Numbered from the stretch's first letter, positions 17,295 through 28,459 are shown. The stretch: DNA of 62,679 nucleotides from Pseudolactococcus laudensis (GCF_013449735.1 NZ_JACBNY010000012.1:1-62679), one strand, 5' to 3'. Numbers and translations: made by a program. The notes: generated from the sequence alone by a model not told the origin.

Positions 17295-19890
17295 TTGTCA
17301 CCTTTTTCTTAATCACCATTTGCAAGATACCACCATTTTCGTAGTACTCTAAATCAGCTTGTGAATCAAAACGTAGTTTAGCTTGGAACGTTTTGTCATC
17401 TGCATGAACTGTAATCAGTTGACCGATTTCTGGTTTTTCAGGGAACTCAAAACTAAAGGTTTCAAATCCTGTCAAACCAAGACTGTCTGCTGTTTCACCT
17501 GGTAAAAATTGCAGTGGAATCAAGCCCATCATGGCAAGATTACTGCGGTGAATCCGCTCAAAACTTTCAGCAATGACGACTTTAACACCTAGAAGATTAG
17601 TCCCTTTAGCTGCCCAGTCACGTGATGAGCCCATACCATAGTCTTTACCAGCTAATACGACGAGCGATGTGCCGTCAGCCTTGTATTTCATGGCTGCATC
17701 GTAAATCGGTAGCACATCTTCACCATATTTAGTCACACCACCTTCAATACCTGGTGTCAATTGATTTTTAATGCGAATATTGGCAAATGTGCCAAGCGTC
17801 ATGACTTTATCATTCCCACGTCGGCTACCATAGGAGTTGAAATCACGTGGCTCAACGCCAGCAGCAGACAGAAATTCTCCTGCAGGTGATTTCATGGCAA
17901 TATTACCGGCTGGGCTGATATGATCTGTTGTGACAGAATCGCCAAATTTTGCTAAGACACGTAAGTTCGTGAGTGGTGCATGACTAGCGTTGTCAGCCAA
18001 ACTCAAATCGTCAAAATAGGGTGGATTGGCTACATATGTTGAGCTTTCATCCCAGTTATAGGTTTCGGATTTTGATGATTTGATGTTATTCCAGGCTTCA
18101 TTAGCATCAAATACATGTGCATAGTAAGTCTCATAGAGCTCACGTGTAACATATTTATCCACTTCTGCCTTAACGGTTTCATAATCAGGCATGATATCTT
18201 TGAGATAAACAGCCTGTCCTTCTTGATCCACGCCAAGTGGCACCGTTGTTAGGTCTTTTTTGACATTGCCTGCAATGGCGTAAGCGACGACAAGCGGTGG
18301 GCTCGCCAAATAATTGGCTTTGACAAGTGGATGAATGCGGCCTTCAAAGTTTCGGTTACCGGAAAGAACTGAGGTCACGAGCACATCTTGGTCAAGAATA
18401 GCCTCAGACACATCGTCAGCGAGAGGGCCTGAGTTCCCGATACAAGTTGTACAGCCATAGCCAACAACATCAAATCCTAGGCTTGCAAGTGGTGCCATCA
18501 AGCCGGCATCTTCGAGGTAGGCGGTAACGACTTTTGAGCCGGGTGCTAATGACGTTTTTACAGTTTTAGGTACTGTCAACCCTTTAGCTACTGCGTTTTT
18601 CGCTAAGAGTCCTGCCATCATCATGACATAAGGATTACTGGTATTAGTACAAGAAGTGATTGCGGCAATCGCAATGTCACCTTCTTGCATGAGGCTATCA
18701 GCTTTAGGTTGGTTAGTCGCAAGGTCTTTTGAAAAAGTCTCAAATTCAGATGCCATTTGCCCTAAAGCAATCAAATCTTGGGGACGTTTGGGTCCTGACA
18801 GATAAGTTTCAACCGTTGCTAAATCAACTTCAATGATTTGGTTATATGCTGCTTCTTTTGTTGCATCGTAAAACAAATGATTGGTTTTGGCGTAGGTTTC
18901 AACCAATGATACTAGTTTTTCATCTCGGTTGGTATTGGTTAGATAATTCAGTGTTTCATCATCAATCGGGAAGAAACCACAAGTTGCACCATATTCAGGT
19001 GCCATATTGGCAACCGTAGCCCGGTCGGCAAGTGTCAAACTCGCAAGACCTGGCCCGAAATACTCGACAAATTTCCCCACAACATTTTTGTCACGAAGAA
19101 TTTTTGTCATAGTTAAAGCTAAATCAGTTGCTGTTGCAAGTGGATTGAGCTTACCGACAAAGCGAACACCAATAACTTCAGGCATTGGGAAATAAGAGGC
19201 TTCTCCTAAAATAGCAGCCTCCGCCTCAATACCGCCAACACCCCATCCAAGTACGCCTAATCCATTAATCATGGTCGTATGGCTATCTGTACCAAAAACA
19301 GTATCAGGAAGTAAGACACCATCTTTCACACTGACAACATCTGAGAGAAATTCGATGTTGACTTGGTGAATAATCCCTGTTGCTGGTGGGACAACTCGGA
19401 AGTTCTCAAAAGACTCAGTCGCCCATTTAAGAAATTCATAACGCTCACTATTACGCTCAAACTCACGTTTGGCATTGAATTGCAGTGCTTGCTCAGAACC
19501 TGAATAATCGACTTGTAAAGAATGGTCAATGACCAAATCAACGGATACTTCTGGATTAATCAACTCAGGCTGACCACCTAATGCTTTGACTGAATCACGC
19601 ATGGCGGCAAGGTCAACAACAGCGGGCACACCCGTAAAATCTTGCAAGATGACACGACTAGGCTTGAAAGGAATCTCTTCTGAATCAAGTATTTTACCAT
19701 CATATTGCTGCAACTTCTCGAGATGTTCTGAGGTAAATTTGACACCATCAAAATTACGAAGAATCCCTTCTGCTAAAATACGTAATGAATAAGGGAAGGT
19801 CTCAATATTTGAAATGGCAGATTGAATATCAAAATAGGTATAATCAGTCCCATTAACCGTCAGCATTTTCTTATAATTTTTCGATGTCAT
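17287..19890 (-). CDS. citB: Aconitate hydratase
   Basis: Interconverts citrate and isocitrate with a [4Fe-4S] cluster. The 867-aa protein is of the AcnA/IRP type. Cluster cysteines are visible in [11 protein letters not shown] and in [34 protein letters not shown] and [15 protein letters not shown] are substrate-site motifs. It overlaps gltA by 4 nt (ATGA) and icd by 8 nt, consistent with one mRNA. B. subtilis CitB also binds RNA when iron is low; whether this one does is unknown. Confidence 0.96.
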   Translation of the reverse strand: MTSKNYKKMLTVNGTDYTYFDIQSAISNIETFPYSLRILAEGILRNFDGVKFTSEHLEKLQQYDGKILDSEEIPFKPSRVILQDFTGVPAVVDLAAMRDSVKALGGQPELINPEVSVDLVIDHSLQVDYSGSEQALQFNAKREFERNSERYEFLKWATESFENFRVVPPATGIIHQVNIEFLSDVVSVKDGVLLPDTVFGTDSHTTMINGLGVLGWGVGGIEAEAAILGEASYFPMPEVIGVRFVGKLNPLATATDLALTMTKILRDKNVVGKFVEYFGPGLASLTLADRATVANMAPEYGATCGFFPIDDETLNYLTNTNRDEKLVSLVETYAKTNHLFYDATKEAAYNQIIEVDLATVETYLSGPKRPQDLIALGQMASEFETFSKDLATNQPKADSLMQEGDIAIAAITSCTNTSNPYVMMMAGLLAKNAVAKGLTVPKTVKTSLAPGSKVVTAYLEDAGLMAPLASLGFDVVGYGCTTCIGNSGPLADDVSEAILDQDVLVTSVLSGNRNFEGRIHPLVKANYLASPPLVVAYAIAGNVKKDLTTVPLGVDQEGQAVYLKDIMPDYETVKAEVDKYVTRELYETYYAHVFDANEAWNNIKSSKSETYNWDESSTYVANPPYFDDLSLADNASHAPLTNLRVLAKFGDSVTTDHISPAGNIAMKSPAGEFLSAAGVEPRDFNSYGSRRGNDKVMTLGTFANIRIKNQLTPGIEGGVTKYGEDVLPIYDAAMKYKADGTSLVVLAGKDYGMGSSRDWAAKGTNLLGVKVVIAESFERIHRSNLAMMGLIPLQFLPGETADSLGLTGFETFSFEFPEKPEIGQLITVHADDKTFQAKLRFDSQADLEYYENGGILQMVIKKKVTNG

Positions 19891-21212
19891 GCGTTCCTAT
19901 CCTCTATTTTTGTATATTTTTTAGTCGTCAACACACTTTCGTAAGCCGGACGAATAATTTTATTCATATTCAGCATTTCTTCCATGCGGTGGGCGCTCCA
20001 ACCAACAATCCGGGCAATCGCAAATAAAGGCGTGTAAAGCTCCTCAGGCAATCCCAACATTTGGTAAACAAAGCCACTATAATAATCGACATTTGCCGAA
20101 ACGCCCTTATAAATATTTCTTTCTTGGGCAATAACTTGCGGTGCGAGACGTTCAATTTTTTTATAAAAATTGTACTCATCATGCAAGCCTTTTTCTTCAG
20201 CAAGTTCTTTGACATATGATTTAAGCACTTCCGCACGTGGATCAGAGACTGAATAAATAGCATGTCCCATACCGTAAATCAAGCCCTGTTTGTCAAAAGC
20301 TTCCTTGTTCAAAATTTTTCGTAAATACTCAGAGATTTCTACTTCATCACTAGGGTCAGAAATATTTTCCCAAATATTATCTAACATTTTTGCAACTTGG
20401 ATATTAGCGCCACCATGTTTAGCCCCTTTAAGACTAGATAGAGAGGCGACAACTGAGGCGTAAGTATCCGTTCCAGAACTTGTCACAACGTGCGTCGTAA
20501 AAGTCGAGTTGTTACCACCACCATGTTCCATATGCAGAATCAAAGCTAAATCTAAAACTTTTGCCTCTATATCCGAAAATTGCTTGTCCGATCTCAAAAG
20601 ACGCAAAATATTCTGCGCTGTCGTCAAATTTTCATCTGGATAGTGAATATAGAGACTCTTGCCATTTTCATAGTGATTATAAGCCTGATAGGCATAAATC
20701 GCAAGCAACGGAAAATTAGCAATCAAACAGAGCGATTGGTCTAATACATTTTCAAGTGTCATTTCACTCGCTTTAGAATCAAAAGTCGCCAAACTCAAAA
20801 TACTTCGGCTGATAGAATTCATGATATCACAAGACGTCGCTTCCAAAATAATATCTCGCACAAAGTCTTCTGGTAACTGTCGTTTTGCTGCAAGCACCTG
20901 GGTAAATGTTGTGAGTTCTTCAAGCGTCGGTAACTCACCAAAAAGGAGAAGATAGGTAATCTCTTCAAAACCAAAACGATTTTCTGCTTTAAGATGCTCT
21001 GATATATCTTTAATATTAATCGCACGATACTCTAAGATACCGGGCATCGGGTCCCCTTCTTCATCAAAGGAATGAATGGCTGAAATGTTAGTCAACCCTG
21101 CTAATACCCCTTTACCATTGACATCACGGAGCCCCTTTTTAACGTCATATTGCTGGTAAAACTCAAGTGGAATGATAGAATTTTTTTTAATCTTTTCTGT
21201 ATATTTATTCAT
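19887..21212 (-). CDS. gltA: Citrate synthase
   Basis: Condenses oxaloacetate and acetyl-CoA to citrate. Active-site residues are visible in [37 protein letters not shown] and [11 protein letters not shown] chose the ATG at 21212 (441 aa). An in-frame TTG at 21224 directly abuts GAAAGG, too close for an SD, whereas that SD is 12 nt from the ATG. It is the first gene of gltA-citB-icd and is preceded by a promoter and a CodY box, matching the known CodY control of this operon in Lactococcus lactis. Confidence 0.95.
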   Translation of the reverse strand: MNKYTEKIKKNSIIPLEFYQQYDVKKGLRDVNGKGVLAGLTNISAIHSFDEEGDPMPGILEYRAINIKDISEHLKAENRFGFEEITYLLLFGELPTLEELTTFTQVLAAKRQLPEDFVRDIILEATSCDIMNSISRSILSLATFDSKASEMTLENVLDQSLCLIANFPLLAIYAYQAYNHYENGKSLYIHYPDENLTTAQNILRLLRSDKQFSDIEAKVLDLALILHMEHGGGNNSTFTTHVVTSSGTDTYASVVASLSSLKGAKHGGANIQVAKMLDNIWENISDPSDEVEISEYLRKILNKEAFDKQGLIYGMGHAIYSVSDPRAEVLKSYVKELAEEKGLHDEYNFYKKIERLAPQVIAQERNIYKGVSANVDYYSGFVYQMLGLPEELYTPLFAIARIVGWSAHRMEEMLNMNKIIRPAYESVLTTKKYTKIEDRNA

Positions 21213-21235
21213 GAAATGCGTCAACCTTTCGAATG

Positions 21236-21250
21236 AATCTTCTGAAAATT
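21236..21250 (-). promoter_or_regulatory. CodY box of gltA-citB-icd
   Basis: Minus strand AATTTTCAGAAGATT differs from the consensus AATTTTCWGAAAATT at one base. It covers about +8 to +22 of the predicted transcript, so binding would block transcription when branched-chain amino acids are plentiful. Confidence 0.8.
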
Positions 21251-21263
21251 TTGATATTGCCTT

Positions 21264-21292
21264 ATTATAATTTATTTTAAAGATATTTACAA
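21264..21292 (-). promoter_or_regulatory. Promoter of gltA-citB-icd
   Basis: TTGTAA (21287-21292), 17-bp spacer, perfect TATAAT (21264-21269). Predicted start near 21257. Confidence 0.7.
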
Positions 21293-21375
21293 GTTTTTAG
21301 ATGTATTCTATTATTACTTTTATTTTAATAGTTCGTATTTTTGTAAGCGATTGTAATGCTGAACTGGCTTGACTA

Positions 21376-21409
21376 TCAAAAAAACTTCATCAGAGTGTCT
21401 GACGAAGTT
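21376..21409 (-). terminator. Terminator overlapping the whiA stop codon
   Basis: AACTTCGTCAGA and TCTGATGAAGTT form a near-perfect 12-bp stem (one C-A mismatch) around a short loop, followed by seven T on the minus strand. The TGA of whiA lies inside the 3' arm. Confidence 0.85.
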
Positions 21410-22295
21410 GGCTGGCTAATTCTTTAATTTTTCTTAGACGGTGGTTAACACCTGATTTACCTAATGGTGTTGCTAATTTTTGTCCTAATTCGACAATCGT
21501 TGCATCAGGGTTTGCGATTCTCGCAACTGCTAATTCACGTAAATTATCTGGTAATTTATCATGGCTTTGTAAAAATTTGATGTCTTCAATCGCAGATTGG
21601 GCAGCGTTGACTGTTTTACCGATATTGGCTGCTTCAAAATTGGTCTGACGGTTAGCAGTGTTGCGCATTTCGCGGACGATTTTTGCATCTTCATACTTAA
21701 ATCTTGCGGCATTGGCCCCAATGAGGCTGAGAAAATCTATAATCATCTCAGAATTTGATAGGTAGGTGATAACTCGTGTTTTACGAGCAATGAGTTTACT
21801 TGCGATACCAAAGTTTTCAAGTAAATACTGCAAGTCAGACGCATGCTCCTCATAATATGAGGCAATCTCTAAATGATACTTGCCATTTTCAGGATTTGTC
21901 ACACTTCCACTACTCAAAAAAGCGCCACGTAGGTAGCCAATAGCTTTTTTTTCGTCGAATTTAACGGTATCAGGGACGCCATGGTCGAGTAAAAGGCTAT
22001 CTGCCAGCTCAAAACGGTCGAGGACCTCTGACACATTGTCTGTTATCATCAGGGTGTAAACGCGATTTTTAGACAGGGTCGTCTTTTGGTGCGTTTTAAT
22101 AACAGATTTGATGCTATATTCTTCTGATAAGGTCGCATAGATAAAGCGTGCAGTTGTGGCATTTTCCGTCGTAACAGAGAGTGACAAACCGTTTGAGATA
22201 CCGAGGACACCGTTCATTCGAATTAGTGCAATAATAACCCCATCTGTGACCTTTAACTGGGTCAATTCTTTCTTCACATCAGCTGAAAAACTCAT
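21390..22295 (-). CDS. whiA: Sporulation/division regulator WhiA
   Basis: WhiA combines a degenerate LAGLIDADG homing-endonuclease fold with a C-terminal helix-turn-helix (ATIVELGQKLATPLGKSGVNHRLRKIKELA). In non-sporulating Firmicutes it affects division and chromosome segregation. The protein is 301 aa, within the usual range. It closes the rapZ-glmR-whiA order, which is conserved in Firmicutes, with 4-nt overlaps at each junction. The last codons form part of the terminator stem. Confidence 0.95.
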   Translation of the reverse strand: MSFSADVKKELTQLKVTDGVIIALIRMNGVLGISNGLSLSVTTENATTARFIYATLSEEYSIKSVIKTHQKTTLSKNRVYTLMITDNVSEVLDRFELADSLLLDHGVPDTVKFDEKKAIGYLRGAFLSSGSVTNPENGKYHLEIASYYEEHASDLQYLLENFGIASKLIARKTRVITYLSNSEMIIDFLSLIGANAARFKYEDAKIVREMRNTANRQTNFEAANIGKTVNAAQSAIEDIKFLQSHDKLPDNLRELAVARIANPDATIVELGQKLATPLGKSGVNHRLRKIKELASQLRQTL

Positions 22296-23269
22296 TGACT
22301 GCGACGCTCACTGATTCTCATGATTTCTTCAGTGACTGCATCGCCATTATGGAAGGCACCACCGTCTACTAATTTCAAGAAATTTGCGGAAATGACACGC
22401 ACATTCTCAGTCTGTAATCCTTTAAAATCATGCGTCACTTGGACGAGATATTCGTCGAATTCATTAGAGTTCATGTAGGCATCTGGAACCGCCTCAACGT
22501 TTACTAAAACTGTATCAATAAAAGATACACCGACATGTTCATGCAAGATTCTAACATGGTCAGCATCTGTGAAATTTTCTGTTTCACCACGTTGCGTCAT
22601 AATGTTGCAGACATAGACAACTTGAGCTAAGGTTCTCACAAGTGCCTCTCGAATTTCTGGAATGACAACATTCGGCAAAATTGATGTAAAAAGACTACCT
22701 GGCCCCATGACAATCATATCTGCCGTCATAATCGCATTAACAACATGGCGAGATGCCGTAGGCTGATCTTCATTATAGGTATTGGTCACATAAACATGAT
22801 CAATTGTGCCTGGATAATCCGCAATACGACTCTCACCAACGATTTCTGTCTTATCTTTAAACACGGCATGTAAAGTCAGAGCTGATTCACTTGAAGGCAA
22901 GATACGACCTTGCACATGGAAAAATTTAGATAAAATTTTAAGGGCATTGTAAGTCGAACCCTGCATTTCAGAAACGCCCGCAATAACTAAATTGCCAATA
23001 GGATGACCACTAAGCGGACCATCCTCAGCTCTAAAACGGTATTGGAAAATCTGCCCATACACGCTAGGCATATCACTCATGGCAACTAGAACATTACGCA
23101 AATCACCGGGCGGTGCAATATCAAGTGTGCCTCTTAATTTGCCTGAACTCCCACCATCATCAGCGACCGTCACAATCGCTGTTAACTCGACATCTTCTTT
23201 TCGTAAAGAGGCTAGAATAACTGGAATACCTGTACCACCGCCAATGACAACAATTTTTTTCTTTCTCAT
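22292..23269 (-). CDS. glmR: GlmR/YvcK-type UDP-sugar binding regulator
   Basis: CofD-like Rossmann protein, 325 aa. In B. subtilis GlmR (YvcK) binds UDP-GlcNAc and stimulates GlmS, steering carbon into the cell wall. The N-terminus [17 protein letters not shown] and [13 protein letters not shown] form the nucleotide site; [14 protein letters not shown] and [10 protein letters not shown] are family motifs. CofD of coenzyme F420 synthesis is the distant relative and can be excluded by context. It overlaps rapZ and whiA by 4 nt on each side. Confidence 0.93.
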   Translation of the reverse strand: MRKKKIVVIGGGTGIPVILASLRKEDVELTAIVTVADDGGSSGKLRGTLDIAPPGDLRNVLVAMSDMPSVYGQIFQYRFRAEDGPLSGHPIGNLVIAGVSEMQGSTYNALKILSKFFHVQGRILPSSESALTLHAVFKDKTEIVGESRIADYPGTIDHVYVTNTYNEDQPTASRHVVNAIMTADMIVMGPGSLFTSILPNVVIPEIREALVRTLAQVVYVCNIMTQRGETENFTDADHVRILHEHVGVSFIDTVLVNVEAVPDAYMNSNEFDEYLVQVTHDFKGLQTENVRVISANFLKLVDGGAFHNGDAVTEEIMRISERRSQ

Positions 23270-24159
23270 GAGCGGTTTACCGTTTCCTTTCTTCTGTCTT
23301 TATCACGATGACTAAGATTAACTAGCCAGCCGTTAGCAGCTAGTTCTTCAGAGATACGTTTAGCAAAAGCGACACTTCGGTGTTGACCGCCAGTACAGCC
23401 AACAGCAATCATGAGCACTGATTTTCCTTCTTTTTCATAACCAGGAATAATCGGATTGAGCATGGTCATCAAGTTTTGGTAAAAAGACTCAGATTCCGGT
23501 GCATCCATGACATAATGATAAACGGCATCATCAAGTCCTGTTTGATTACGTAATTCTGGTACATAATGCGGATTAGGCAAGAACCTCACGTCGAATACTA
23601 AATCAGCATCTAAAGGCAGGCCATACTTAAAACCAAAACTCATAACCTCAATTCTAAAGGCAGCTTTGGTATTTTCAGTCGCAAATTGTTGGATAATTTG
23701 TGAGCGAAGATTTCTAGGTGTTAACTCTGTCGTATCAATCACGTTTTGTGAAAATGATTTTAAGGGTGAAAGCAGTTCGCGTTCACGCATGATACCATCC
23801 AAAACACGACCATCTTCTGCAAGAGGATGACTACGGCGCGTTTCTTTATAACGTGCAACCAGTTCTTCATCAGAGCTATCCAAAAAGAGCAGTCTAAAAT
23901 CAACTTGTGGATTATCTGAAAGGTCATTGACGATGTCAGATAGGGCATCAAAAAAGCTACGACTCCGCATATCCACCACCATTGCGACTTTATCAATATC
24001 TGAACTTTCAGAAGTTGTCAATAAACTAATAAATTTTTCAATTAGGTTCGCAGGCATATTATCAATTGTAAAGTAGCCCATGTCCTCAAAAGATTGAATG
24101 GCGACCGTTTTACCGGCACCGCTCATCCCAGTGATAATCACTAAATTAATTTTTTTCAT
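23266..24159 (-). CDS. rapZ: RNase adapter RapZ/YvcJ family nucleotide-binding protein
   Basis: P-loop protein of 297 aa with Walker A GMSGAGKT (residues 11-18) and the C-terminal signature [18 protein letters not shown]. The E. coli homologue RapZ delivers the small RNA GlmZ to RNase E and senses glucosamine-6-phosphate. The Firmicutes protein YvcJ hydrolyses nucleotides and its RNA role is unproven. Neighbouring glmR points to the same amino-sugar control theme. It overlaps the upstream DUF1461 gene by 14 nt. Confidence 0.93.
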   Translation of the reverse strand: MKKINLVIITGMSGAGKTVAIQSFEDMGYFTIDNMPANLIEKFISLLTTSESSDIDKVAMVVDMRSRSFFDALSDIVNDLSDNPQVDFRLLFLDSSDEELVARYKETRRSHPLAEDGRVLDGIMRERELLSPLKSFSQNVIDTTELTPRNLRSQIIQQFATENTKAAFRIEVMSFGFKYGLPLDADLVFDVRFLPNPHYVPELRNQTGLDDAVYHYVMDAPESESFYQNLMTMLNPIIPGYEKEGKSVLMIAVGCTGGQHRSVAFAKRISEELAANGWLVNLSHRDKDRRKETVNRS

Positions 24160-24766
24160 TTGAAAAACTCCTTTTCGTTTTGAGCAATAAGTAAGACCAA
24201 AATACCATGTAAATCACACCAAAAATCATGAAACATAGCATAAAATAGTTTTCAGGAAGGATATTAATAACTGGATCGGTGGCAGGATCAAAAAGCCAGG
24301 TGGCATCTCGGAAGAAAATTTGATGAAAACTGATGAAAATTGAGTCAAAGCCACCAAATAAAGCAATAATTCCGATAAAAACTGAAATGACTAGGCAAAT
24401 TTTTATGCCCTGATAGAATTGAATGTAACGCTTTTTCTTGATAAACAAAAATGTCGGGACGAGTAATACCACGGTTAACAAAATGGCCAATAGAAAGAGC
24501 TGCTTAACATCAGCAAAGTGTTTCAATCCTGCCTGTGAACTCGTGAAATCTGGCATGTTTAACTTTTGGATAGCAGGGTTAAGTAAGTAACGCATCAACT
24601 TATCAAAATTATAGCTAATCGTTTTTTCACTCAGATAAGTCAATTCTGGTAACTGAAAGATATTGATTAGGCCATGAAACAAAGGAATAGCAGCTAAAAT
24701 CGTAAGTGTGGCACTAGCCGAAATTGACCAAATTATCGTCAGCAAAAAATGAGCTTTAGTTTTCAT
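24146..24766 (-). CDS. DUF1461 (TIGR01906) integral membrane protein
   Basis: The 206-aa protein has an N-terminal helix, an extracytoplasmic stretch of about 70 residues containing [13 protein letters not shown], then three further helices and a basic tail. This matches a family of unknown function that is common in lactic acid bacteria and often next to the HAD phosphatase seen here. It lies 10 nt after the HAD gene and overlaps rapZ by 14 nt, so it belongs to the same operon. No catalytic motif is evident. Confidence 0.8.
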   Translation of the reverse strand: MKTKAHFLLTIIWSISASATLTILAAIPLFHGLINIFQLPELTYLSEKTISYNFDKLMRYLLNPAIQKLNMPDFTSSQAGLKHFADVKQLFLLAILLTVVLLVPTFLFIKKKRYIQFYQGIKICLVISVFIGIIALFGGFDSIFISFHQIFFRDATWLFDPATDPVINILPENYFMLCFMIFGVIYMVFWSYLLLKTKRSFSNEKN

Positions 24767-24776
24767 AAGTTGCTAC

Positions 24777-25541
24777 TCACATCACCCAATCATCCAATGT
24801 TGCGACAACATGCGTTGGTGCAATCGGTAAGTCTGGTACTTCTTCTGCTCGGGTAAACCCTGTCGTTACAAGCAAAGTATCAATATCATTATCAATACCA
24901 GCTCGAATATCTGTCAAATAATTATCACCAACCATCAAGAGGTCACGTCGGGCAATCCCGATTCGCTCAACAGCTTTATTCATGATAATCGCATTGGGCT
25001 TGCCGATAAAAATCGGTTTAACTCGTGTGGCAACTTCCAATAATTTATTAATACTACCCGCTCCCGGTAATAAACCACGTTCTGTTGGAATATTCAAGTC
25101 AGGGTTAGTCCCAATAAACATAGCACCTTTTGCAATAGCAAGCGTTGCTAGCGTCAATTTTTCATAGGTCAAATCATTGTCCAACCCCACGACCACATAA
25201 GCAGGATTTTCAGTATCCCGTTGGTAGCTGCCATAAATCGCAGATTTGAGACCCGACTCACCAATGACATATGCCGTCTTGCCTTTTGCCATATCATCCA
25301 TATACTCAAGTGTTGCTAGAGTTGCAGTATAGATAGTCGCTTCAGAAGTCGTAATATCGAACTTTTCTTGCAATCTTGCCTGAACTTGTGCCGGTGTTTT
25401 TGTTGTATTATTAGTTACAAATAAATGTGGGATATTTTTTTCTTGTAGCCGTTTGACAAATCGCGTTCCCGCCTCAATACGGTCTTCTCCAAGATAAATC
25501 GTGCCGTCCAAGTCAATCAAATAACCTTTGTATGTCGTCAT
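24777..25541 (-). CDS. HAD-superfamily (NagD-like, IIA) phosphatase
   Basis: Cytoplasmic phosphatase of 254 aa. HAD motif I is [11 protein letters not shown] (nucleophile Asp in DLDGT), motif II is FVTNNTT, motif III uses the lysine of FIGKPN and motif IV is [13 protein letters not shown]. The cap is of the C2a type of TIGR01457 proteins. The substrate is unknown; E. coli NagD acts on nucleotide monophosphates. It follows the thioesterase gene by 1 nt. Confidence 0.88.
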   Translation of the reverse strand: MTTYKGYLIDLDGTIYLGEDRIEAGTRFVKRLQEKNIPHLFVTNNTTKTPAQVQARLQEKFDITTSEATIYTATLATLEYMDDMAKGKTAYVIGESGLKSAIYGSYQRDTENPAYVVVGLDNDLTYEKLTLATLAIAKGAMFIGTNPDLNIPTERGLLPGAGSINKLLEVATRVKPIFIGKPNAIIMNKAVERIGIARRDLLMVGDNYLTDIRAGIDNDIDTLLVTTGFTRAEEVPDLPIAPTHVVATLDDWVM

Positions 25542-25542
25542 C

Positions 25543-26268
25543 TTATTTTTCTCTCCAAGTCATCTCAGCCTGAGCATGCTTACCTTCCGATACAATTTCG
25601 TGAAACGACTGCACCCCCACCAAATCCACACGTGATGTCACGTTAGCGCCGTAAAGCACTTCCTTGCTGTATTTCAAATGAATTCTTGACGGTACATGAC
25701 TGCTCAAAAAATCATAGCCTAGGACATCTGTCATCCAGTCAAAATACTTACTATTATTGACATGCCCATTTTGGTCAATGTCGTTGAACCTCACGTGATA
25801 GCTTTTTTCAAGCGGCGTATCAGACAAGGCCGTGTATTTGTGGCCGCGAACAATCTTCGAGATTTTCTCAGACTGATAAGGGGCGACAATGTCATCCTCG
25901 ACATGCGCAACTTTCCGACTCGTGGTATCAATTAACACAAAGGTCGAATTAATCGTTAGGAGTGTGTCACCATTTTCAGCATAGAAAACGAAATCTCGGT
26001 AGCAGAAAAATTTATTGTAGGATTTAGGAAATGTTGACATCGTAATGATTTCACTAAACCTAGGCAAACGCTGAATGGTTACATCATATTCGACGACAAC
26101 CCAAGCGTAATTATAGGTCTCTTTTAACCAATCATCACTAATGCCGAGACTATGAGATTGTTCACCGGATAGTTGCAAGGCAATGTTGAAAAGGCTAGGT
26201 AATTTCATGTTGCCATTAGCATCAGTTTCATAATAAGGAACAGTATATTTTTTCTTGTAAGTTAGCAT
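25543..26268 (-). CDS. Acyl-ACP thioesterase
   Basis: Releases fatty acids from acyl carrier protein. The 241-aa protein has two hotdog halves. The N-terminal half contains [27 protein letters not shown] and the C-terminal half contains [19 protein letters not shown], with the Asp/Asn/His triad typical of FatA/FatB-like enzymes. It opens the operon leading to rapZ-glmR-whiA. The GH25 terminator ends 15 nt upstream of the -10 box at 26275-26280. That box is exactly 6 nt from the ATG and no SD exists, so a leaderless mRNA is predicted. Confidence 0.88.
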   Translation of the reverse strand: MLTYKKKYTVPYYETDANGNMKLPSLFNIALQLSGEQSHSLGISDDWLKETYNYAWVVVEYDVTIQRLPRFSEIITMSTFPKSYNKFFCYRDFVFYAENGDTLLTINSTFVLIDTTSRKVAHVEDDIVAPYQSEKISKIVRGHKYTALSDTPLEKSYHVRFNDIDQNGHVNNSKYFDWMTDVLGYDFLSSHVPSRIHLKYSKEVLYGANVTSRVDLVGVQSFHEIVSEGKHAQAEMTWREK

Positions 26269-26274
26269 ACTCTT

Positions 26275-26283
26275 ATTTTACCA
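26275..26283 (-). promoter_or_regulatory. Extended -10 abutting the thioesterase start
   Basis: TGGTAAAAT on the minus strand, followed by AAGAGT and then the ATG. It overlaps the T run of the preceding terminator and is the only promoter-like element between that hairpin and the gene. Confidence 0.5.
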
Positions 26284-26307
26284 AAAAAACGCCGAAATTG
26301 GCGTTTT
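26283..26307 (-). terminator. Terminator of the GH25 gene
   Basis: Perfect 8-bp stem AAAACGCC/GGCGTTTT with a 6-nt loop, extended by T residues on the minus strand; 2 nt after the stop codon. Confidence 0.85.
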
Positions 26308-26309
26308 AG

Positions 26310-27125
26310 TTATTTGATAGGTTGTCCATGATTAAAGAGTTTATTATAGTCTTCAATATTTGTGACGCGATTAAAGTCTAAATCCCCTGCGAAACCATTA
26401 AGACGACCTCGACTGGTGTATTGATGCAAATCATATGGAATAGTTGTATCAGGTGATGTATCCCAATACCCTGTATCACCACCGTAATGTGCCAACCAAA
26501 CACTGCTAAAAGGCTCAACATCTAATTGATTGGCTGTGATAAACCAATCTTGTGTATAAATACCAATATTTTTAGCGCCAAATTTGGCTAATTCATCTCG
26601 GAAAGCTTCAATGCCACGATTAAAATCTGTTTTCATTGTCACTTCTTCAACATCTAACCACCAATAGGTTGGTTTATATTTTTCAGCACGCTCATAAAAC
26701 TTCTGAGCTTCCTTACGCATCTCGCTTTCCGATTTACCATTGACATAGGCGTAGACAGCAACTGGGACGTTTCGTTTTTGAAACTCTTCTATATGCGTAT
26801 CCATCGCCTTATCTTTGCCATTCTCATAAGCCGCATTATTTTTCTTCTTCATACTAATACCATGCTGCACACGAACAATGACACCATTGACCTGTTGCGA
26901 CAATGTATCATAATCCATTTCTGACGGCAATTGCCAACCAGAAATATCGATAATCGGTTTTTTAAGGTCGACACCATGATTCAGCGACACCTTAGTTACC
27001 GTATCATCTCCAGTATTGTCAATTTTTGTAATATTTAACTTAACAAAGAGCGCAACAAGGGCAAGTGAGAAAAATAGGGCCAGCAAAATCCCTGGCGGCT
27101 TCAAATGTTTTCGCATCATATTCAT
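26310..27125 (-). CDS. Membrane-anchored GH25 muramidase-like protein
   Basis: Lysozyme of the Chalaropsis type, predicted to cut between MurNAc and GlcNAc outside the membrane. The 271-aa protein has an N-terminal anchor (LLALFFSLALVALFV), then the GH25 barrel with PIIDISGWQ, VIVRVQHG, VYAYVNG and the acidic WWLDVEE strand. DLHQYTSRGRLNGFAGDLDFNRV closes the domain. No cell-wall binding repeats or phage genes are nearby, so it is probably a housekeeping hydrolase. The ATG at 27125 (an upstream GTG at 27131 also exists) has no SD and is 6 nt from TATAAT. Confidence 0.85.
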   Translation of the reverse strand: MNMMRKHLKPPGILLALFFSLALVALFVKLNITKIDNTGDDTVTKVSLNHGVDLKKPIIDISGWQLPSEMDYDTLSQQVNGVIVRVQHGISMKKKNNAAYENGKDKAMDTHIEEFQKRNVPVAVYAYVNGKSESEMRKEAQKFYERAEKYKPTYWWLDVEEVTMKTDFNRGIEAFRDELAKFGAKNIGIYTQDWFITANQLDVEPFSSVWLAHYGGDTGYWDTSPDTTIPYDLHQYTSRGRLNGFAGDLDFNRVTNIEDYNKLFNHGQPIK

Positions 27126-27131
27126 TATCAC

Positions 27132-27140
27132 ATTATATCA
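27132..27140 (-). promoter_or_regulatory. Extended -10 abutting the GH25 start
   Basis: TGATATAAT on the minus strand, then GTGATA and the ATG at 27125. Predicted start coincides with the ATG. Confidence 0.45.
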
Positions 27141-27147
27141 AAAAAAC

Positions 27148-28284
27148 CTAGTCATCGTCTAGTATAAACGTTTCAAATACATCATTACCAAGCATTAACC
27201 CCTGACGCGTCATAAAAATCTGGTCACCTGATTTTTCAAGCAATTGCTTTTCTATCAATTGACTAACTGTTTGTCCGTAAATCGAATCAAAATTTTGGTC
27301 AAATTTTTCAGAAAAGTGTCGCATATTCACACCTGATTTTTTGCGTAGCCCCAAAAACAGCTCTTCTTCCATCTGTTCTTTCTGCGTGAGCTTTTCTTTG
27401 ACAGCTTGCTTATCCGCATGTTCCAGATAATGGTGAATTGGCACATGATTCTTATAACGCACACCATTGAGATATCCACTAGCCCCAGCACCAAAACCAT
27501 AATATTCCGCATTATCCCAGTACATGAGGTTATGGGCACTCTCATAACCCGCTTTCCCGAAATTCGAGATTTCATAATGCTCATACCCCGCAGCTTGCAA
27601 GCTATCAATAATATAATTATACATCTCAAAATCGGTATCTTCACTTGGTAAATCAAGTCGACCACGACGCATTTTATTCATGAAAATGGTGTGGTTTTCA
27701 AGAATCAGTGAATATAAAGCAACGTGTGGTAAATTTAAACTCAGAATATTTTCAATGTCTTTTTTGACATCAGCCATGGTCTGACCAGGCAGCGCGTAAA
27801 TCAAATCAATTGTGATATTATCAAAGCCTGCTGCTCGAAGTTTTGCCACATTATCAAAGACATCTTGCGAGTTATGACTACGTCCAATTTTCTTGAGAAG
27901 TTTGTCATTAAAAGTCTGTACCCCAAGAGAAACTCGGTTGACATGATTTTTTTTCAGAACCGCAATTTTATCATCTGACAAATCACCCGGATTGGCCTCC
28001 ACTGTAAATTCTTGTAACATTGTCAAGTCTAAATTTTGAGTCAAACCAGCTAATAATCTGTCAAGTTGTTCAGCAGTTAAAGCTGTTGGTGTGCCACCAC
28101 CAATATAAAGGGTCTTAAGTTCAGAGATTTTTTCTGCAGCAACCTCTTCCAAAAGTGCCGTAATATAAGCATCTACTGGTTGATTTTTGATATAAACCTT
28201 AGCAAAGTCACAATAGTAACAAATTTGCGTACAAAATGGAATATGGACATAGGCTGAGCTCGGTTTGTAACTAACTTTTTTCAT
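27148..28284 (-). CDS. hemW: Heme chaperone / radical SAM protein HemW
   Basis: HemN-like radical SAM protein. HemW proteins bind heme and a [4Fe-4S] cluster rather than oxidising coproporphyrinogen. The cluster motif CTQICYYC (CX3CX2C) follows SAYVHIPF; GGGTPT, VEANPGDL and RVSLGVQTFND are family motifs. The C-terminal HemN domain is present. I chose ATG at 28284 (378 aa). An earlier ATG at 28332 falls inside the -10 box (28331-28336) and cannot be on the mRNA. SD is GAAAG 7 nt upstream. GH25 follows 22 nt later. Confidence 0.9.
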   Translation of the reverse strand: MKKVSYKPSSAYVHIPFCTQICYYCDFAKVYIKNQPVDAYITALLEEVAAEKISELKTLYIGGGTPTALTAEQLDRLLAGLTQNLDLTMLQEFTVEANPGDLSDDKIAVLKKNHVNRVSLGVQTFNDKLLKKIGRSHNSQDVFDNVAKLRAAGFDNITIDLIYALPGQTMADVKKDIENILSLNLPHVALYSLILENHTIFMNKMRRGRLDLPSEDTDFEMYNYIIDSLQAAGYEHYEISNFGKAGYESAHNLMYWDNAEYYGFGAGASGYLNGVRYKNHVPIHHYLEHADKQAVKEKLTQKEQMEEELFLGLRKKSGVNMRHFSEKFDQNFDSIYGQTVSQLIEKQLLEKSGDQIFMTRQGLMLGNDVFETFILDDD

Positions 28285-28330
28285 TAATATTCTTTCATTT
28301 CTTCTTGATTTCGAACAAGTCTCATTGCTC

Positions 28331-28359
28331 ATTATGCTATTTTTAGCTTGTCATGTCAA
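28331..28359 (-). promoter_or_regulatory. Promoter of hemW
   Basis: TTGACA (28354-28359), 17-bp spacer, CATAAT (28331-28336). Predicted start near 28324. This decides the hemW start codon. Confidence 0.75.
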
Positions 28360-28390
28360 GTTTAATCGCTTTGTCTTTATTGTAGGCAAT

Positions 28391-28416
28391 AAAAAACTCA
28401 AGTCCTCAGACTTGAG
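28391..28416 (-). terminator. Terminator of pcrA-DUF2130-truB-ribF
   Basis: Perfect 8-bp stem CTCAAGTC/GACTTGAG with a 4-nt loop, followed by TTTTTT on the minus strand. Confidence 0.85.
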
Positions 28417-28459
28417 ACATGTTTTATCAGCTTGCTTGATAGCCAAAATATCCCCAATT

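Noticed and set aside
26310-27125. Phage endolysin
   Set aside because: The GH25 protein has its own membrane anchor and no holin, tail or integrase genes are near; lrgA is far away and belongs to another operon.
28285-28332. Sixteen-residue N-terminal extension of HemW
   Set aside because: Its ATG lies inside the -10 box of a strong promoter, so it would not be on the mRNA.
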